From Myxococcaceae bacterium (GTDB taxonomy: Bacteria; Myxococcota; Myxococcia; Myxococcales; Myxococcaceae), in assembly GCA_025459425.1 (NCBI GenBank), contig JALOQF010000032.1, positions 1 to 33,415 of the forward strand: a DNA stretch of 33,415 nt, in the 5' to 3' direction. The notes beneath the pieces are model-generated. The model was not told where the DNA came from. It ran no database searches and saw only the letters and a program-made list of their open reading frames with translations. Shown here one piece after another: positions 8,337 to 20,925 of this stretch (the stretch's first letter is position 1; every line of letters begins with the position of its first letter). The translations under genes and the position numbers were made by a program.

Positions 8337-9554
8337 ATGCGCGCGTCGCTCGTGGTGTTGGCTCTCCTGTCGTTCCCGCCGTCGGCGTCGGCCTTCGAGC
8401 TCCGAAAGGACTCGCAGGGCGACGTGGTGCGCTGGCGCCGCGAGGTGGTCTTCGTGATGGACCGCTCGCTCGGCCAGGCGCTCGGTGAGCCGCGCGTGAA
8501 GGAGGCCGTGCTCGCGGCGATCGCCGAGATCGACGAGGCGACGGCCGAGCTGGCGGTGCGGCTCGAAGAGGCCGAGGTGGACGGGCCGGGCTTCGAGCTG
8601 GGCGGCGCGAACCGGAACGTCATCGTCGCGCTCGACGACTGGCCGTACACCGACCATGCGCTCGCTTCGACCGTCGTCACCTTGAACGCCCGAACCGACG
8701 AGATCCTCGACACGGACATCGTGTTCAACGTCGAGCAGCACACCTTCCGGGTGCTCGACGGGCCTGCGATGCGCGGCGACCTCGACGACGTGCAGAACAC
8801 GCTGACCCACGAGCTCGGTCACGCGCTGGGCCTCATGCACAACCCGATCGACCAGCGCGTCGTGATGTACCCGCGCGCCGCGGCCGGAGAGATCGGCAAG
8901 CGCGTGCTGCAGGACGACGACCGCCAGGGCCTCGCGGCGCTGTACGGCGAGCCGCTGACGGTGCCCGAGGCGCCGGTGAGCCAGGTCGGGTGCTCCACGG
9001 CTGGCGGGGCGGCCTGGTGGGTGGCGGGGCTGCTGGTCGCCCTCGTGCTCGCGCGTCGTCCCAGCGCCTCGGTGGTGCGCGTGGTGGCGCGGCGGTCTCG
9101 GGGCTCGGCGCGGCGGCTCGGCCTGCTCGTCGGTCTCGTCGGCGCCGGGCTCGTCGCGGGCCGGGCCGAGGCGCAGGAGCGCAGCCCCGTCATGACGGCG
9201 GTCGTCCGGGCGAAGGTGTCGCATCGGTCGGCGACGCACCCGGGGCTCATCGTCACCAGCCTCGACGTGCAGGCCGTGTCCTGTGTCGGCGCGGCCCCGT
9301 GTGAGCGGCAGGTGCGCGTGACGGTGCCCGGCGGGCGCCTGGGCGACCTGGAGCAGATCGTCGAGCACCACCCGGTTCCCGCGCTCGGCGAGACGCTCGG
9401 CCTGGCGCAGCGCCGCGGTCGGTGGCTCGTGTACCGGCTGGCCGACCGGGACGAGGCCGCGCGCTTCGAAGCGCTCCTCACCGGGTCTTCCGCACCCCAG
9501 TCGTCGCCGACGTCCCCCGGGGTGACGCGCCAACCGGCCGCCGTCGTGAAGTGA
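8337..9554 (+). CDS. Matrixin-type zinc metalloprotease with internal MYXO-CTERM-like segment
   Basis: 405 aa from the ATG at 8337, which opens a good signal peptide (MRASLVVLALLSFPPSASA). The zinc site is HELGHALGLMH (His158, Glu159, His162, His168), with a Met-turn candidate at VVMYP (Met177), so the first ~210 residues form an exported M10-like protease. At Cys219 begins VGCSTAGG, then a membrane segment (about 225-241) and a basic ARRPS end, which looks like a MYXO-CTERM sorting signal. Such a signal normally ends the protein. Here the frame continues ~165 residues with a second Arg-rich, hydrophobic, signal-like segment (about 259-281, ending AEAQE) and a soluble domain containing the sole Cys pair CVGAAPC. 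This could be a gene fusion, or a second secreted protein with an internal start. Confidence 0.75.
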   Translation: MRASLVVLALLSFPPSASAFELRKDSQGDVVRWRREVVFVMDRSLGQALGEPRVKEAVLAAIAEIDEATAELAVRLEEAEVDGPGFELGGANRNVIVALDDWPYTDHALASTVVTLNARTDEILDTDIVFNVEQHTFRVLDGPAMRGDLDDVQNTLTHELGHALGLMHNPIDQRVVMYPRAAAGEIGKRVLQDDDRQGLAALYGEPLTVPEAPVSQVGCSTAGGAAWWVAGLLVALVLARRPSASVVRVVARRSRGSARRLGLLVGLVGAGLVAGRAEAQERSPVMTAVVRAKVSHRSATHPGLIVTSLDVQAVSCVGAAPCERQVRVTVPGGRLGDLEQIVEHHPVPALGETLGLAQRRGRWLVYRLADRDEAARFEALLTGSSAPQSSPTSPGVTRQPAAVVK

Positions 9555-9559
9555 ACCGG

Positions 9560-9575
9560 TGGCACCCGCCTTGAA
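9560..9575 (+). promoter_or_regulatory. Possible sigma54 promoter before the response regulator
   Basis: TGGCAC-N5-TTGAA matches the -24 element well, but the -12 GC is GA. The spacing GG-N10-GA is right, and transcription would start about 15 bp before the ribosome site AAGGAG of the gene at 9603. This is a weak candidate only. Confidence 0.25.
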
Positions 9576-9602
9576 ATCCTCGTCGTCTCGAAGGAGCCCC
9601 TC

Positions 9603-10169
9603 ATGGAGAAGCCCGAAGCCCCCCGCCGGATCCTGATCGTCGACGACGAAGAGAACGTCTGCCACGCGCTGCGCCGCAGCCTGCGCAAGGAGGGCTACGA
9701 GCTCTTCTTCGGGCACGAGCCGGCGCAGGGGCTCGAGGTGCTCAAGCAGGAGAAGATCGACATGGTGATCAGCGATCACCTGATGCCCAACATGACGGGG
9801 CTCGAGTTCTTGAAGCTCGTGCGCAACCGCTACCCGGACGTGATGCGCATCATGCTGACGGGCCACGCCGACATGCAGACGGCCATCGACGCCATCAACC
9901 AGGGCAACATCTACCGGTTCCTCACCAAGCCGTGGGACGACACCGAGCTCAAGGTGACGCTCTTCCTCGCCTTCGAGCAGCTCGATCTCGAGCGCGAGAA
10001 CCGCCGGCTGCTCGCGATGGTGCGGCGCCAGTACGACCTGCTGAAGTCGCTGGAGCACGACAACCCAGGCATCAGCACGGTGGTGCGCGACGCCGAGGGC
10101 TACATCCTCCTCGACGAGGAGCCGGACTCGTTGCGAGCGGGCGTCGATCTGAGGCTCGCGGCGTCCTGA
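9603..10169 (+). CDS. Response regulator with receiver domain and short helical tail
   Basis: 188 aa. The receiver domain fills residues 8-125 with all phosphorylation landmarks: Asp14-Asp15 (LIVDDE), the phospho-acceptor Asp58 (VISDHLMPNMTG), Thr86 (MLTGHAD) and Lys109 (FLTKPW). It resembles receivers of the RpfG/HupR type. The remaining ~60 residues are helical (LDLERENRRLLAMVRRQYDLLKSLE) and then disordered; no DNA-binding, GGDEF or HD-GYP output domain is present. AAGGAG stands 8 nt before the ATG. The kinase gene starts 7 bp after the stop, so the two probably form a two-component pair, with output by protein-protein contact or by phosphate transfer. Confidence 0.88.
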   Translation: MEKPEAPRRILIVDDEENVCHALRRSLRKEGYELFFGHEPAQGLEVLKQEKIDMVISDHLMPNMTGLEFLKLVRNRYPDVMRIMLTGHADMQTAIDAINQGNIYRFLTKPWDDTELKVTLFLAFEQLDLERENRRLLAMVRRQYDLLKSLEHDNPGISTVVRDAEGYILLDEEPDSLRAGVDLRLAAS

Positions 10170-10176
10170 GCGCGTC

Positions 10177-14663
<4,487 letters not shown>

Positions 14664-14665
<2 letters not shown>

Positions 14666-14679
14666 CGGTATTCAACGAT
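14664..14679. promoter_or_regulatory. Candidate ArsR operator between arsC and arsR
   Basis: The inverted repeat ATCG-N8-CGAT (arms 14664-14667 and 14676-14679) spans the 12-bp gap and touches both start codons, so one bound dimer could block both genes. The arms are short, and ArsR-family sites are usually longer, so this is tentative. Neither start has a Shine-Dalgarno site; TATTCA at 14668-14673 would be compatible with a leaderless arsR message. Confidence 0.35.
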
Positions 14680-15019
14680 GAAGCGAACGAGTGTCGAGCC
14701 CGCGTGTCCTCCACCTGACGAGCGCATCGACCTGCGGCCGGTCGAAGGTGAGGCTGCCGACGCGGAGCTCGCCCAGCTGGCGAAGGCGATCGGTCACCCG
14801 GTGCGCGTGAAGTTGCTGCGCATTCTGCTGGCCCGGCAGCGGTGTGTCTGCGGCGAGCTGGTCGACGAGTTGCCCCTCGCGCAGTCGACGGTGTCGCAGC
14901 ACCTGAAGGTGCTGAAGGACGCCCGGCTCATTCGTGGTGAGATCGAAGGACCACGCACCTGCTACTGCCTCGAGCCGCGAACCCTGCGGCGGCTACGGGC
15001 CCTGATCGGAGCGCTCTGA
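14678..15019 (+). CDS. arsR: ArsR-family metalloregulator
   Basis: 113 aa. A winged helix-turn-helix of the ArsR/SmtB type is evident: [52 protein letters not shown], of which the stretch [10 protein letters not shown] is the recognition helix. The Cys pair at 56/58 (CVC) sits where E. coli-type ArsR binds arsenite, and a second pair at 95/97 in [10 protein letters not shown] is typical of the arsenic-responsive branch. It should repress its own operon and perhaps arsC, releasing DNA on arsenite binding. The start is chosen at the ATG closest to the divergent arsC; the frame is open further upstream but would overlap arsC. One base separates its stop from the acr3 start, so translation is coupled. 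Confidence 0.9.
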   Translation: MKRTSVEPACPPPDERIDLRPVEGEAADAELAQLAKAIGHPVRVKLLRILLARQRCVCGELVDELPLAQSTVSQHLKVLKDARLIRGEIEGPRTCYCLEPRTLRRLRALIGAL

Positions 15020-15020
15020 C

Positions 15021-16073
15021 ATGGCGAAGCGGCTGTCGTTTCTCGACCGGTTCCTGACGCTGTGGATCTTTCTCGCGATGGCGGTTGGGGTGGCGTTGTC
15101 TGCGTTCGCGCCCGGTTTCGCGAAGGCCCTCGAGGCGATGCAGGTCGGAACGACCTCGGTGCCGATCGCCGTGGGCCTGGTGCTCATGATGTACGCGCCG
15201 TTGGCGAAGGTCCGTTACGAAGAGCTGCCCCGGGTCTTCCGCAACACGAGGGTGCTCGCGCTCTCCCTCGTCCAGAACTGGGTGGTGGGCCCGCTGCTCA
15301 TGTTCGGCCTCGCCGTCGCGTTCCTGCGCGACCGCCCCGACTACATGCTGGGGCTCGTGCTCATCGGGCTCGCGCGCTGCATCGCCATGGTGCTGGTGTG
15401 GAACGAGCTGGCCGACGGTGACGGCGAGTACTGCGCGGGCCTGGTGGCCTTCAAGTCGATCTTCCAGGTGTTGTTCTTCCCCCTCTACGCGTGGGCGCTC
15501 GGCGAGGCGCTGCCACGGGCGCTGGGCCTGCCGGCCGCGACGGTCGACATCTCGGTCCTCGACGTGGCAAAGACGGTGGCGCTGTACCTCGGGGTGCCCT
15601 TCGTCGCCGGCTTCGTCACGCGGGTGGGACTGCGTCAGTGGCGGGGTGATGGCTGGTACGTCGAGCGGTTCCTCCCGGCGATCGGTCCGCTCACGCTCGT
15701 CGCGCTGCTCTTCACCATCGTGGTGATGTTCTCGCTCAAAGGCGGGTCGCTGCTCGAGCTGCCCCTCGACGTGCTGCGCATCGCCGCTCCGCTCTTCGTC
15801 TACTTCGTCGTCATGTTCTTCGTGTCGTTCTTCGGCTCGCGGCGCGCCGGTGCTCCCTACGCGCAGACCGTGACGCTGTCGTTCACGGCAGCGTCGAACA
15901 ACTTCGAGCTGGCGATCGCGGTGGCGGTCGCGACCTTCGGCATCGGCAGCGGCCAGGCCTTCGCGGCGGTCATCGGCCCGCTCGTCGAGGTGCCGGTGCT
16001 GCTCGGGCTGGTGAAGGTCGCGGGGTGGCTGCGCACGAGATGGAGCGCCGACGCGCCCGCTACTTCCGGTTGA
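15021..16073 (+). CDS. acr3: Arsenite efflux permease, Acr3 family
   Basis: 350 aa with about ten hydrophobic segments from residue 10 to 340. The Acr3 core block is plain: [29 protein letters not shown], in which Cys120 is the conserved residue needed for arsenite transport in characterised Acr3 proteins. The C-terminal [21 protein letters not shown] and [13 protein letters not shown] blocks also match. It exports arsenite across the inner membrane by proton antiport. One difference from the sequence I remember for the family: KSIFQ at 145 where Asn-Ser-Ile-Phe-Gln is common. It is cotranscribed with arsR, and its last 14 bp overlap the 3' end of pth on the other strand. Confidence 0.95.
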   Translation: MAKRLSFLDRFLTLWIFLAMAVGVALSAFAPGFAKALEAMQVGTTSVPIAVGLVLMMYAPLAKVRYEELPRVFRNTRVLALSLVQNWVVGPLLMFGLAVAFLRDRPDYMLGLVLIGLARCIAMVLVWNELADGDGEYCAGLVAFKSIFQVLFFPLYAWALGEALPRALGLPAATVDISVLDVAKTVALYLGVPFVAGFVTRVGLRQWRGDGWYVERFLPAIGPLTLVALLFTIVVMFSLKGGSLLELPLDVLRIAAPLFVYFVVMFFVSFFGSRRAGAPYAQTVTLSFTAASNNFELAIAVAVATFGIGSGQAFAAVIGPLVEVPVLLGLVKVAGWLRTRWSADAPATSG

Positions 16074-16632
16074 ACTTGTTCATCGCGCCCTGCATCCCCT
16101 CGCGCACCCAGAGCTCGCACGCCTCCATCGACTTGCCGATGAACTCGGGCAGCGCGTGCTGCTCGTCCTTCGAGAAGTCGCCCAGCACGTGGCCCACCAC
16201 GCGCTCCTTCGCGCCGGGCCCGTCGGGCTTGCCGATGCCGAAGCGCAGGCGCCCGTAGGCTTCCTGGCCCCAGGACTCGCGAATCGAGTTGAGGCCGTTG
16301 TGCCCACCTGAGCCGCCGCCGGCCTTGAGCTGCAGCTTGCCGAAGGGCAGGTCGAGCTCGTCGTGCACCACCAGCACGTCGGCCGGCCCCACCTTGTAGA
16401 AGCGCGCGGCGCCGCCCAGCGACACGCCCGACAGGTTCATGAACGTCTGCGGGAGCACCAGGAGCACCGTCTCGCCGGCGAACGACGCCTGGGCCAGCTT
16501 CGCGTCCCACTTCGTCGAGGTGAACGAGGCGCGCCACTTCGAGGCGAGCGCCTCGACCACCATGAAGCCGATGTTGTGCCGGTTGCCTTCGTACTGCCGG
16601 CCCGGGTTGCCAAGGCCACAGATGATCTTCAT
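16060..16632 (-). CDS. pth: Peptidyl-tRNA hydrolase
   Basis: 190 aa, the usual size. It frees tRNA from peptidyl-tRNA dropped by stalled ribosomes. Signatures: [18 protein letters not shown] with catalytic His19 and Asn9, [23 protein letters not shown] (catalytic Asp), and [19 protein letters not shown] stands 7 nt before the ATG at 16632; the frame extends upstream but lacks support. It lies 78 bp downstream of rplY on the same strand, the common rplY-pth order in bacteria, so the two are probably cotranscribed. It converges on acr3 with a 14-bp overlap. Confidence 0.97.
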   Translation of the reverse strand: MKIICGLGNPGRQYEGNRHNIGFMVVEALASKWRASFTSTKWDAKLAQASFAGETVLLVLPQTFMNLSGVSLGGAARFYKVGPADVLVVHDELDLPFGKLQLKAGGGSGGHNGLNSIRESWGQEAYGRLRFGIGKPDGPGAKERVVGHVLGDFSKDEQHALPEFIGKSMEACELWVREGMQGAMNKFNRK

Positions 16633-16710
16633 GACGAAACCCTCCAGAAACACCAACGCCGCCCCGGCATGACACCAGGACGGCGCGGGCGCTGACACGA
16701 GACGCGCGGC

Positions 16711-17427
16711 TTACTTCTTCGCAGGGGCCTTGGCCGCGGCGGCCGCAGGAGCCGCCTTGCCGTCCGCCGCCTTCGCATCGCCGGCCTTCGCGTCGGCCGC
16801 CTTGGCATCGCCAGCCGCCGGAGCCGCGCCGGGCGCCGCCGCGGCCGTCTCGACCACCTTCTCGACCTCGGGCGCGGTGACGACGGCGAGGGTGAAGTTC
16901 ACCGACGTCTTCACCGTGACGCCCTTGGGCAGCTGCACCTCGTTGATGTGCAGCGAGCCGCCGATCTTCAGCGGCGTCACGTCGACCTCGATCTTCTCGG
17001 GGATCGCGGCAGGCAGCGCCCACACTTCGATCTCACGGCGGATCTGCGAGAGGATGCCGCCGTTCGTCACGCCCTCGGCCTTGCCGGTGAGGATGACGGG
17101 GATCTTCACCTTCACCTGCTCGTTCTCGCGCACGTCGATGAAGTCGACGTGGAGGAGCTCCTTGGTGACGGGGTCGAGCTGGAACTCCTTGAGGAGCACG
17201 GTGATCAGCTTGCCCTCGACCGACAGACCCAGCACGGTGTTCATGCGCTTGGGGGTCTGAATGGCCGCCTTCGTCTCCTTGGCGTCGACGGCGATGTTGA
17301 GGGGCTTCTCCAGGTGCGGGCCGTAGACGACGGCGGGCACGAGGCCAGAGGCGCGGGTCCGGCGGGCAAAGCCCTTGCCGGCGCCAGTACGAACCTTCGC
17401 GTTGAGGGGACGGGTCTCGAGAGCCAT
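16711..17427 (-). CDS. rplY: Large ribosomal subunit protein bL25 (Ctc form)
   Basis: 238 aa. The N-terminal ~95 residues are the 5S-rRNA-binding L25 domain ([43 protein letters not shown]), and residues ~100-185 are the TL5/Ctc beta domain ([21 protein letters not shown]). The last ~45 residues are an Ala/Lys/Asp repeat tail (units such as [18 protein letters not shown]) of the kind seen on many myxobacterial and actinobacterial ribosomal proteins. The ATG at 17427 is preceded by GAAGGAAGC. The usual upstream partner prs is absent; the gene instead diverges from rplS across a 236-bp gap. Confidence 0.96.
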   Translation of the reverse strand: MALETRPLNAKVRTGAGKGFARRTRASGLVPAVVYGPHLEKPLNIAVDAKETKAAIQTPKRMNTVLGLSVEGKLITVLLKEFQLDPVTKELLHVDFIDVRENEQVKVKIPVILTGKAEGVTNGGILSQIRREIEVWALPAAIPEKIEVDVTPLKIGGSLHINEVQLPKGVTVKTSVNFTLAVVTAPEVEKVVETAAAAPGAAPAAGDAKAADAKAGDAKAADGKAAPAAAAAKAPAKK

Positions 17428-17591
17428 GTGCGGTGCTTCCTTCGAAGGGCCGCCGGAGGCCGGCGACCGATGGTGCTTCAACGTCCCGTGCGAACCCGGC
17501 ATCCTGCCCCGGTGGCAGGCCCCGAAGTGTCGTCCGTCGTCGAAGCGCCGAGGCCCTTACGGTGAGCGTCGCCGCAGGTCAAGCCCGGGCC

Positions 17592-17620
17592 TTGCGGTGG
17601 CGAAACCCCTCTGGTAGGTG
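17592..17620 (+). promoter_or_regulatory. Possible promoter of rplS
   Basis: TTGCGG (17592-17597), a 17-bp spacer, and TAGGTG (17615-17620) sit about 45 bp before the rplS start. The match is moderate. The rest of the 236-bp gap between rplY and rplS shows no gene and no tRNA that I can fold; the minus-strand promoter for rplY-pth must also lie there, but I could not single one out. Confidence 0.3.
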
Positions 17621-17663
17621 CGCCGTCCTTTCCGTTTTTCAGACCCACCGAAGAGGCTTTCCC

Positions 17664-18038
17664 ATGCGTCCCGCCGCCATCCAGTTCGTCGATTCGCTCC
17701 ACCTCCGCAAGAACGCTCCCGAGTTCCGCACCGGTGACACCGTGCGCGTGAACTGGAAGGTGAAGGAGGGTGAGAAGGAGCGCGAGCAGGCGTTCGAGGG
17801 CGTCGTCATTCGCAAGACCAAGGGCTCGGTCGACGCGACCTTCACCGTGCGCAAGATGTCGTTCGGCGTCGGCGTCGAGCGCATCTTCCCCCTCCACTCG
17901 CCCCGCTACAGCAGCATCGACGTGGTGACGAAGGGCTCGGTGCGTCGCAACCGTCTCTTCTACCTCCGCGCGCTGCGCGGCAAGGCGGCCCGCCTCGACT
18001 CGCAGGACGAGGCAGCGGCGGCTCCCGCGAAGGCGTAA
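17664..18038 (+). CDS. rplS: Large ribosomal subunit protein bL19
   Basis: 124 aa. The bL19 pattern is clear: [91 protein letters not shown], followed by a short Ala-rich tail. It sits at the interface of the ribosomal subunits. The ATG at 17664 has AGAGG upstream; the longer frame lacks support. In most bacteria rplS ends the rpsP-rimM-trmD-rplS operon; here none of these precedes it, and the gene is preceded by a divergent rplY. The next gene starts 24 bp after its stop and could be cotranscribed. Confidence 0.97.
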   Translation: MRPAAIQFVDSLHLRKNAPEFRTGDTVRVNWKVKEGEKEREQAFEGVVIRKTKGSVDATFTVRKMSFGVGVERIFPLHSPRYSSIDVVTKGSVRRNRLFYLRALRGKAARLDSQDEAAAAPAKA

Positions 18039-18062
18039 GCTCGGCTTCTCGCGAGAGGGTCG

Positions 18063-19985
18063 ATGCTCGTCCTGGAGTTGGCAGTGCAGGGGGTTCGGGG
18101 GTTCTCTCCCTCGGCCCGCATTGCCCTCAAGCCCGGCTACACGGTTCTCAAGAGCCCAACGGACATTCCAGCGCCGCTGGCGGGGCTGTCGCTTGCGCTG
18201 CTGTTCCCCGACGGGCGTGGTGGCGACGCTGCCTTCCTGTCGCCGGGCGCGAAGGTGGGCCGGGCGGGTTTCTCGCTCCAGGCCGCCGACGGCAACGTGT
18301 TTCGGCTCGTGCGCGACCTGGGCGGTCAGGGCACGCTCCACAAGCTCGATCGCGCGTCGAACCAGTTTCAGGTCCTCACGCAGGACTCGGGCGAGATGAT
18401 GCAGGTGCTCCGCGCGGCGGGCCTGCCAGCGCGGACCACCTTCGAGCAGCTCTTCACCGTCGCCGTCGGGCAGCTCCCCTCGCGGCGGCCGAAGCAGCCG
18501 GCCCGGCCTCCGGAGCCCGGGGGGAAGGCGCCCGGGTACAAGGGGGCGACGTCGTCGGTCGCGCGCGTGCAGTCGGCCTTCGATCAGTACGCCGACCTCG
18601 CGAGTGACACCGGCCCATCGGTCGAGAAGCTGGCGACGCTGGAGCGCGAGCTGGCGACGGCGAGAGAGGTCTCCGAGATCCAGTTCCGGATGGATGGCGT
18701 GCAGGCCGACGTCTTCAAGCAGGAGTCCCGGCTGCGCGCCTACGAGGAGCTCAAGGGCAAGCTGGCGGCGGCCCGCGAGGAGCTGCAGAAGGCGCCCACG
18801 CCGCAGAACCTGGGCCTCCCCGACGACATCGTCGAGCGGGTGCGTCGTGCCGGAGACGAGAAGAAGCGACGTGACGACGCCCTCGCCCGGCTCGCGCAGG
18901 AGAAGGCCGCCGCGGGGCTGGCGGCCGAGGCGCTCCCTCCGGTGCCGCCCCTGTGGAAGGACTCGCGGTTTCTCGCGGCCGTCGTCGTCGGCTTCGGGCT
19001 GCTGGTGGCGGGCGGCGTGCTCGAGGGCATGGGCCGCTTCCTCGCGCTGCTGGCCATTCCGGCCTTCACCTTCGGCGGGCTGCTCGCGCTGCGCTTCATC
19101 GAAGAGCTCCAGTACCGGAGCCGGGAAGCCGCCAAAGGCGACGTGTTCGAGACGCGGCAGCGGAAGATCGAAGACGAGTACGCGATGGGCGCGAGCATCG
19201 TGCAGACGGCGCTCGACAAGGTCGAGGCCAACACGCCCGACGAGTTCTTCACCGTCATGGCCCGCCGCGGAGAGCTGCAGCCTGCCGTCGCGCAGCTCGA
19301 GCTCGAGTTCGCCGACTTCGAGTCGGACCCCGAGATGGCGTCGATGGCCGACACGGTGGCGCGGCTCAAGGCCGAGCAGGAAGAGCTCAACCAGCGTCTG
19401 CTCGGCCTGTCTGGCGGCTACGCCCGCGAGGTGCGCGACATCGAGCGCGACATCGCCCGCATGAAGGAAGCGCTGGCCGGCAAGAACCCCACCGCGGTCT
19501 CTGGAGAGGGTTTCGCGCCCGTCCCGACCGGGCCCGAGGCGACGTTCGAAGACCCCTGCCCGGCGCCGATGCGGCTCGCCTGTGAGATCTTCTCGGCCGA
19601 TCTGCCGACGCTGTGGGGCGTGATGCGCGACCGCTGCGTGCAGTACCTCGTGGCGCTCACCGACAAGCGGTACCACGCGATCGATCTCGACGCGGCGGGC
19701 CGGGCCACGGTGCACGCGCCCGGGCGCACGGTGCCCGCCGGCGAGCTGCCCGCGAAGGATCTCGACCTGCTCTACCTCGCCCTGCGCCTGACCCTCGCCG
19801 AGAAGGCCGGTGCGCAGACGAAGCTGCCGGTGCTGATCGAAGACGCGTTCGGCGGCGTCATCGACACGCCGAAGCAGGCGCTGTTCGCGCGCATGCTCAA
19901 GCACATCGGCACGCTGACGCAGGTGGTGCACGTCATCGGCTCGTCGCAGACGCCGCCGCAGGCCGACACGCTGCTCGCCGTGTGA
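18063..19985 (+). CDS. Membrane-anchored coiled-coil protein, degenerate SMC/YhaN-type ATPase fold
   Basis: 640 aa. The two ends resemble the halves of SbcC/RecN/YhaN-type ATPases: an N-terminal strand pattern LVLELAVQGVRGFSPSARIAL before where a P-loop should be, and a C-terminal LPAKDLDLLYLALRLTLAE (562-580) then LPVLIEDAF (588-596), the places of the ABC signature and Walker B. But residues 24-40 (PGYTVLKSPTDIPAPL) have no GxxGxGK[ST], and the signature Ser-Gly-Gly is missing. The middle holds coiled coils (about 180-290 and 350-480) broken by two adjacent membrane segments (about 303-321 and 325-344). It probably does not hydrolyse ATP in the usual way and is tied to the inner membrane. 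AGAGGG precedes the ATG. Function unknown; it may be an envelope or chromosome-tethering factor. Confidence 0.78.
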   Translation: MLVLELAVQGVRGFSPSARIALKPGYTVLKSPTDIPAPLAGLSLALLFPDGRGGDAAFLSPGAKVGRAGFSLQAADGNVFRLVRDLGGQGTLHKLDRASNQFQVLTQDSGEMMQVLRAAGLPARTTFEQLFTVAVGQLPSRRPKQPARPPEPGGKAPGYKGATSSVARVQSAFDQYADLASDTGPSVEKLATLERELATAREVSEIQFRMDGVQADVFKQESRLRAYEELKGKLAAAREELQKAPTPQNLGLPDDIVERVRRAGDEKKRRDDALARLAQEKAAAGLAAEALPPVPPLWKDSRFLAAVVVGFGLLVAGGVLEGMGRFLALLAIPAFTFGGLLALRFIEELQYRSREAAKGDVFETRQRKIEDEYAMGASIVQTALDKVEANTPDEFFTVMARRGELQPAVAQLELEFADFESDPEMASMADTVARLKAEQEELNQRLLGLSGGYAREVRDIERDIARMKEALAGKNPTAVSGEGFAPVPTGPEATFEDPCPAPMRLACEIFSADLPTLWGVMRDRCVQYLVALTDKRYHAIDLDAAGRATVHAPGRTVPAGELPAKDLDLLYLALRLTLAEKAGAQTKLPVLIEDAFGGVIDTPKQALFARMLKHIGTLTQVVHVIGSSQTPPQADTLLAV

Positions 19986-20004
19986 GCGGCCAGGCGGCCT
20001 GAAG

Positions 20005-20925
20005 CTACCGGCCGGTCAGCAGGCGGTACCGCTGGAGACACTCCACCTCGTCGACCTCGTGCGCGAAGCCGGTGGCGCGCTTGAACGCCTTGCCGTCGAC
20101 CACGATGGGGAACTTGATGTGCTCGAGCGCGCCGGGCGGGAGCCGCGGGAAGCCGAGCCGGCCCAGCAGGCCACGCAGCAGCGGCTCGGGAACGGGCACC
20201 GCCGTGCGGCCGGTGTGCTCGACGATGAGGCGCAAGGGCACCGGGTTGGGCCCGCTCACGTTGTAGATGCCCTTCACCCGCTGCTCGACGGACAGCGCGA
20301 TGGCGCGAGCGGCGTCGGACTCGAAGAGGAACTGAAACAGCGGATCGTACCCGAGCACCATCGGCACCCGCTTGCCGCGCAGGAACGAGGCGAGCGTGCC
20401 CTGCTGTGACGGCCCCAGCGTGTAGACGAGGCGCAGCACGGTGGTGACGAGCTTGGGCTCGCGCCAGAGCGCGTTGGCCGCGTAGAGATCGGCGGCGACG
20501 AGGTCGGCCAGCTCGGGGAAGCTGCCGATGCCGTGCGGGGGCTCGTCTTCGGTGTGGTACAGCGGCGAGTCCGCGCTGGCGCCGTAGTACGTGTGGCGCC
20601 CCACGAAGACGACGTGCTTCACCCCGTGGTTCACCGCGTGCTCGAAGAGGGACTTCGTGCCGCCGACGTTGATGCGCGCGCGCTCGTCTCCACCGGCGGT
20701 GAGCGCGTTCACCGTCGCCATGTGCACCACGCACTCGGGCTTGCGGGTGCGGAAGACGTCTTCGGCGGCGCGCTTGCGCACGTCGGTCTCGAACACCTCG
20801 ATGCCCTCGGGGGCGTCACGCCACGGCCGGCGGTCGAGCCCCAGCACCTCGTGGCCACGGCTCTTCAGCAGCATCGCCACCTGTCGGGCCAGCGCGCCCG
20901 AGATGCCGGCGATCAGCACCCTCAT
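20005..20925 (-). CDS. Atypical NAD(P)-dependent epimerase/dehydratase-like SDR
   Basis: 306 aa. The N-terminal Rossmann fold is plain (MRVLIAGISGALARQVAMLLKSRGHEVLGLDRR), followed by FETDVRK, VVHMATVNA and NVGGTKSLFEHAVNHGVKHVVFVGRHTYYG as in extended SDRs such as UDP-sugar epimerases. The nucleotide-binding loop is GISGALA rather than GxxGxxG, and where the catalytic Tyr-xxx-Lys should follow I see PELADLVAADLYAANAL with no YxxxK. It may therefore bind a dinucleotide without being a normal epimerase. Its start overlaps the stop of the acyltransferase gene as ATGA, and GGAGG lies 6 nt upstream, so the pair is translationally coupled. A role in modifying a lipid or glycolipid made with the acyltransferase is a guess from context. 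Confidence 0.85.
   Translation of the reverse strand: MRVLIAGISGALARQVAMLLKSRGHEVLGLDRRPWRDAPEGIEVFETDVRKRAAEDVFRTRKPECVVHMATVNALTAGGDERARINVGGTKSLFEHAVNHGVKHVVFVGRHTYYGASADSPLYHTEDEPPHGIGSFPELADLVAADLYAANALWREPKLVTTVLRLVYTLGPSQQGTLASFLRGKRVPMVLGYDPLFQFLFESDAARAIALSVEQRVKGIYNVSGPNPVPLRLIVEHTGRTAVPVPEPLLRGLLGRLGFPRLPPGALEHIKFPIVVDGKAFKRATGFAHEVDEVECLQRYRLLTGR

Noticed and set aside
16720..16850. Short GC-rich repeats near the 3' end of rplY
   Set aside because: They encode the Ala/Lys/Asp tail of bL25, a common low-complexity extension.
17428..17663. A tRNA or small RNA gene between rplY and rplS
   Set aside because: No cloverleaf, T-loop or CCA-like end found on either strand.
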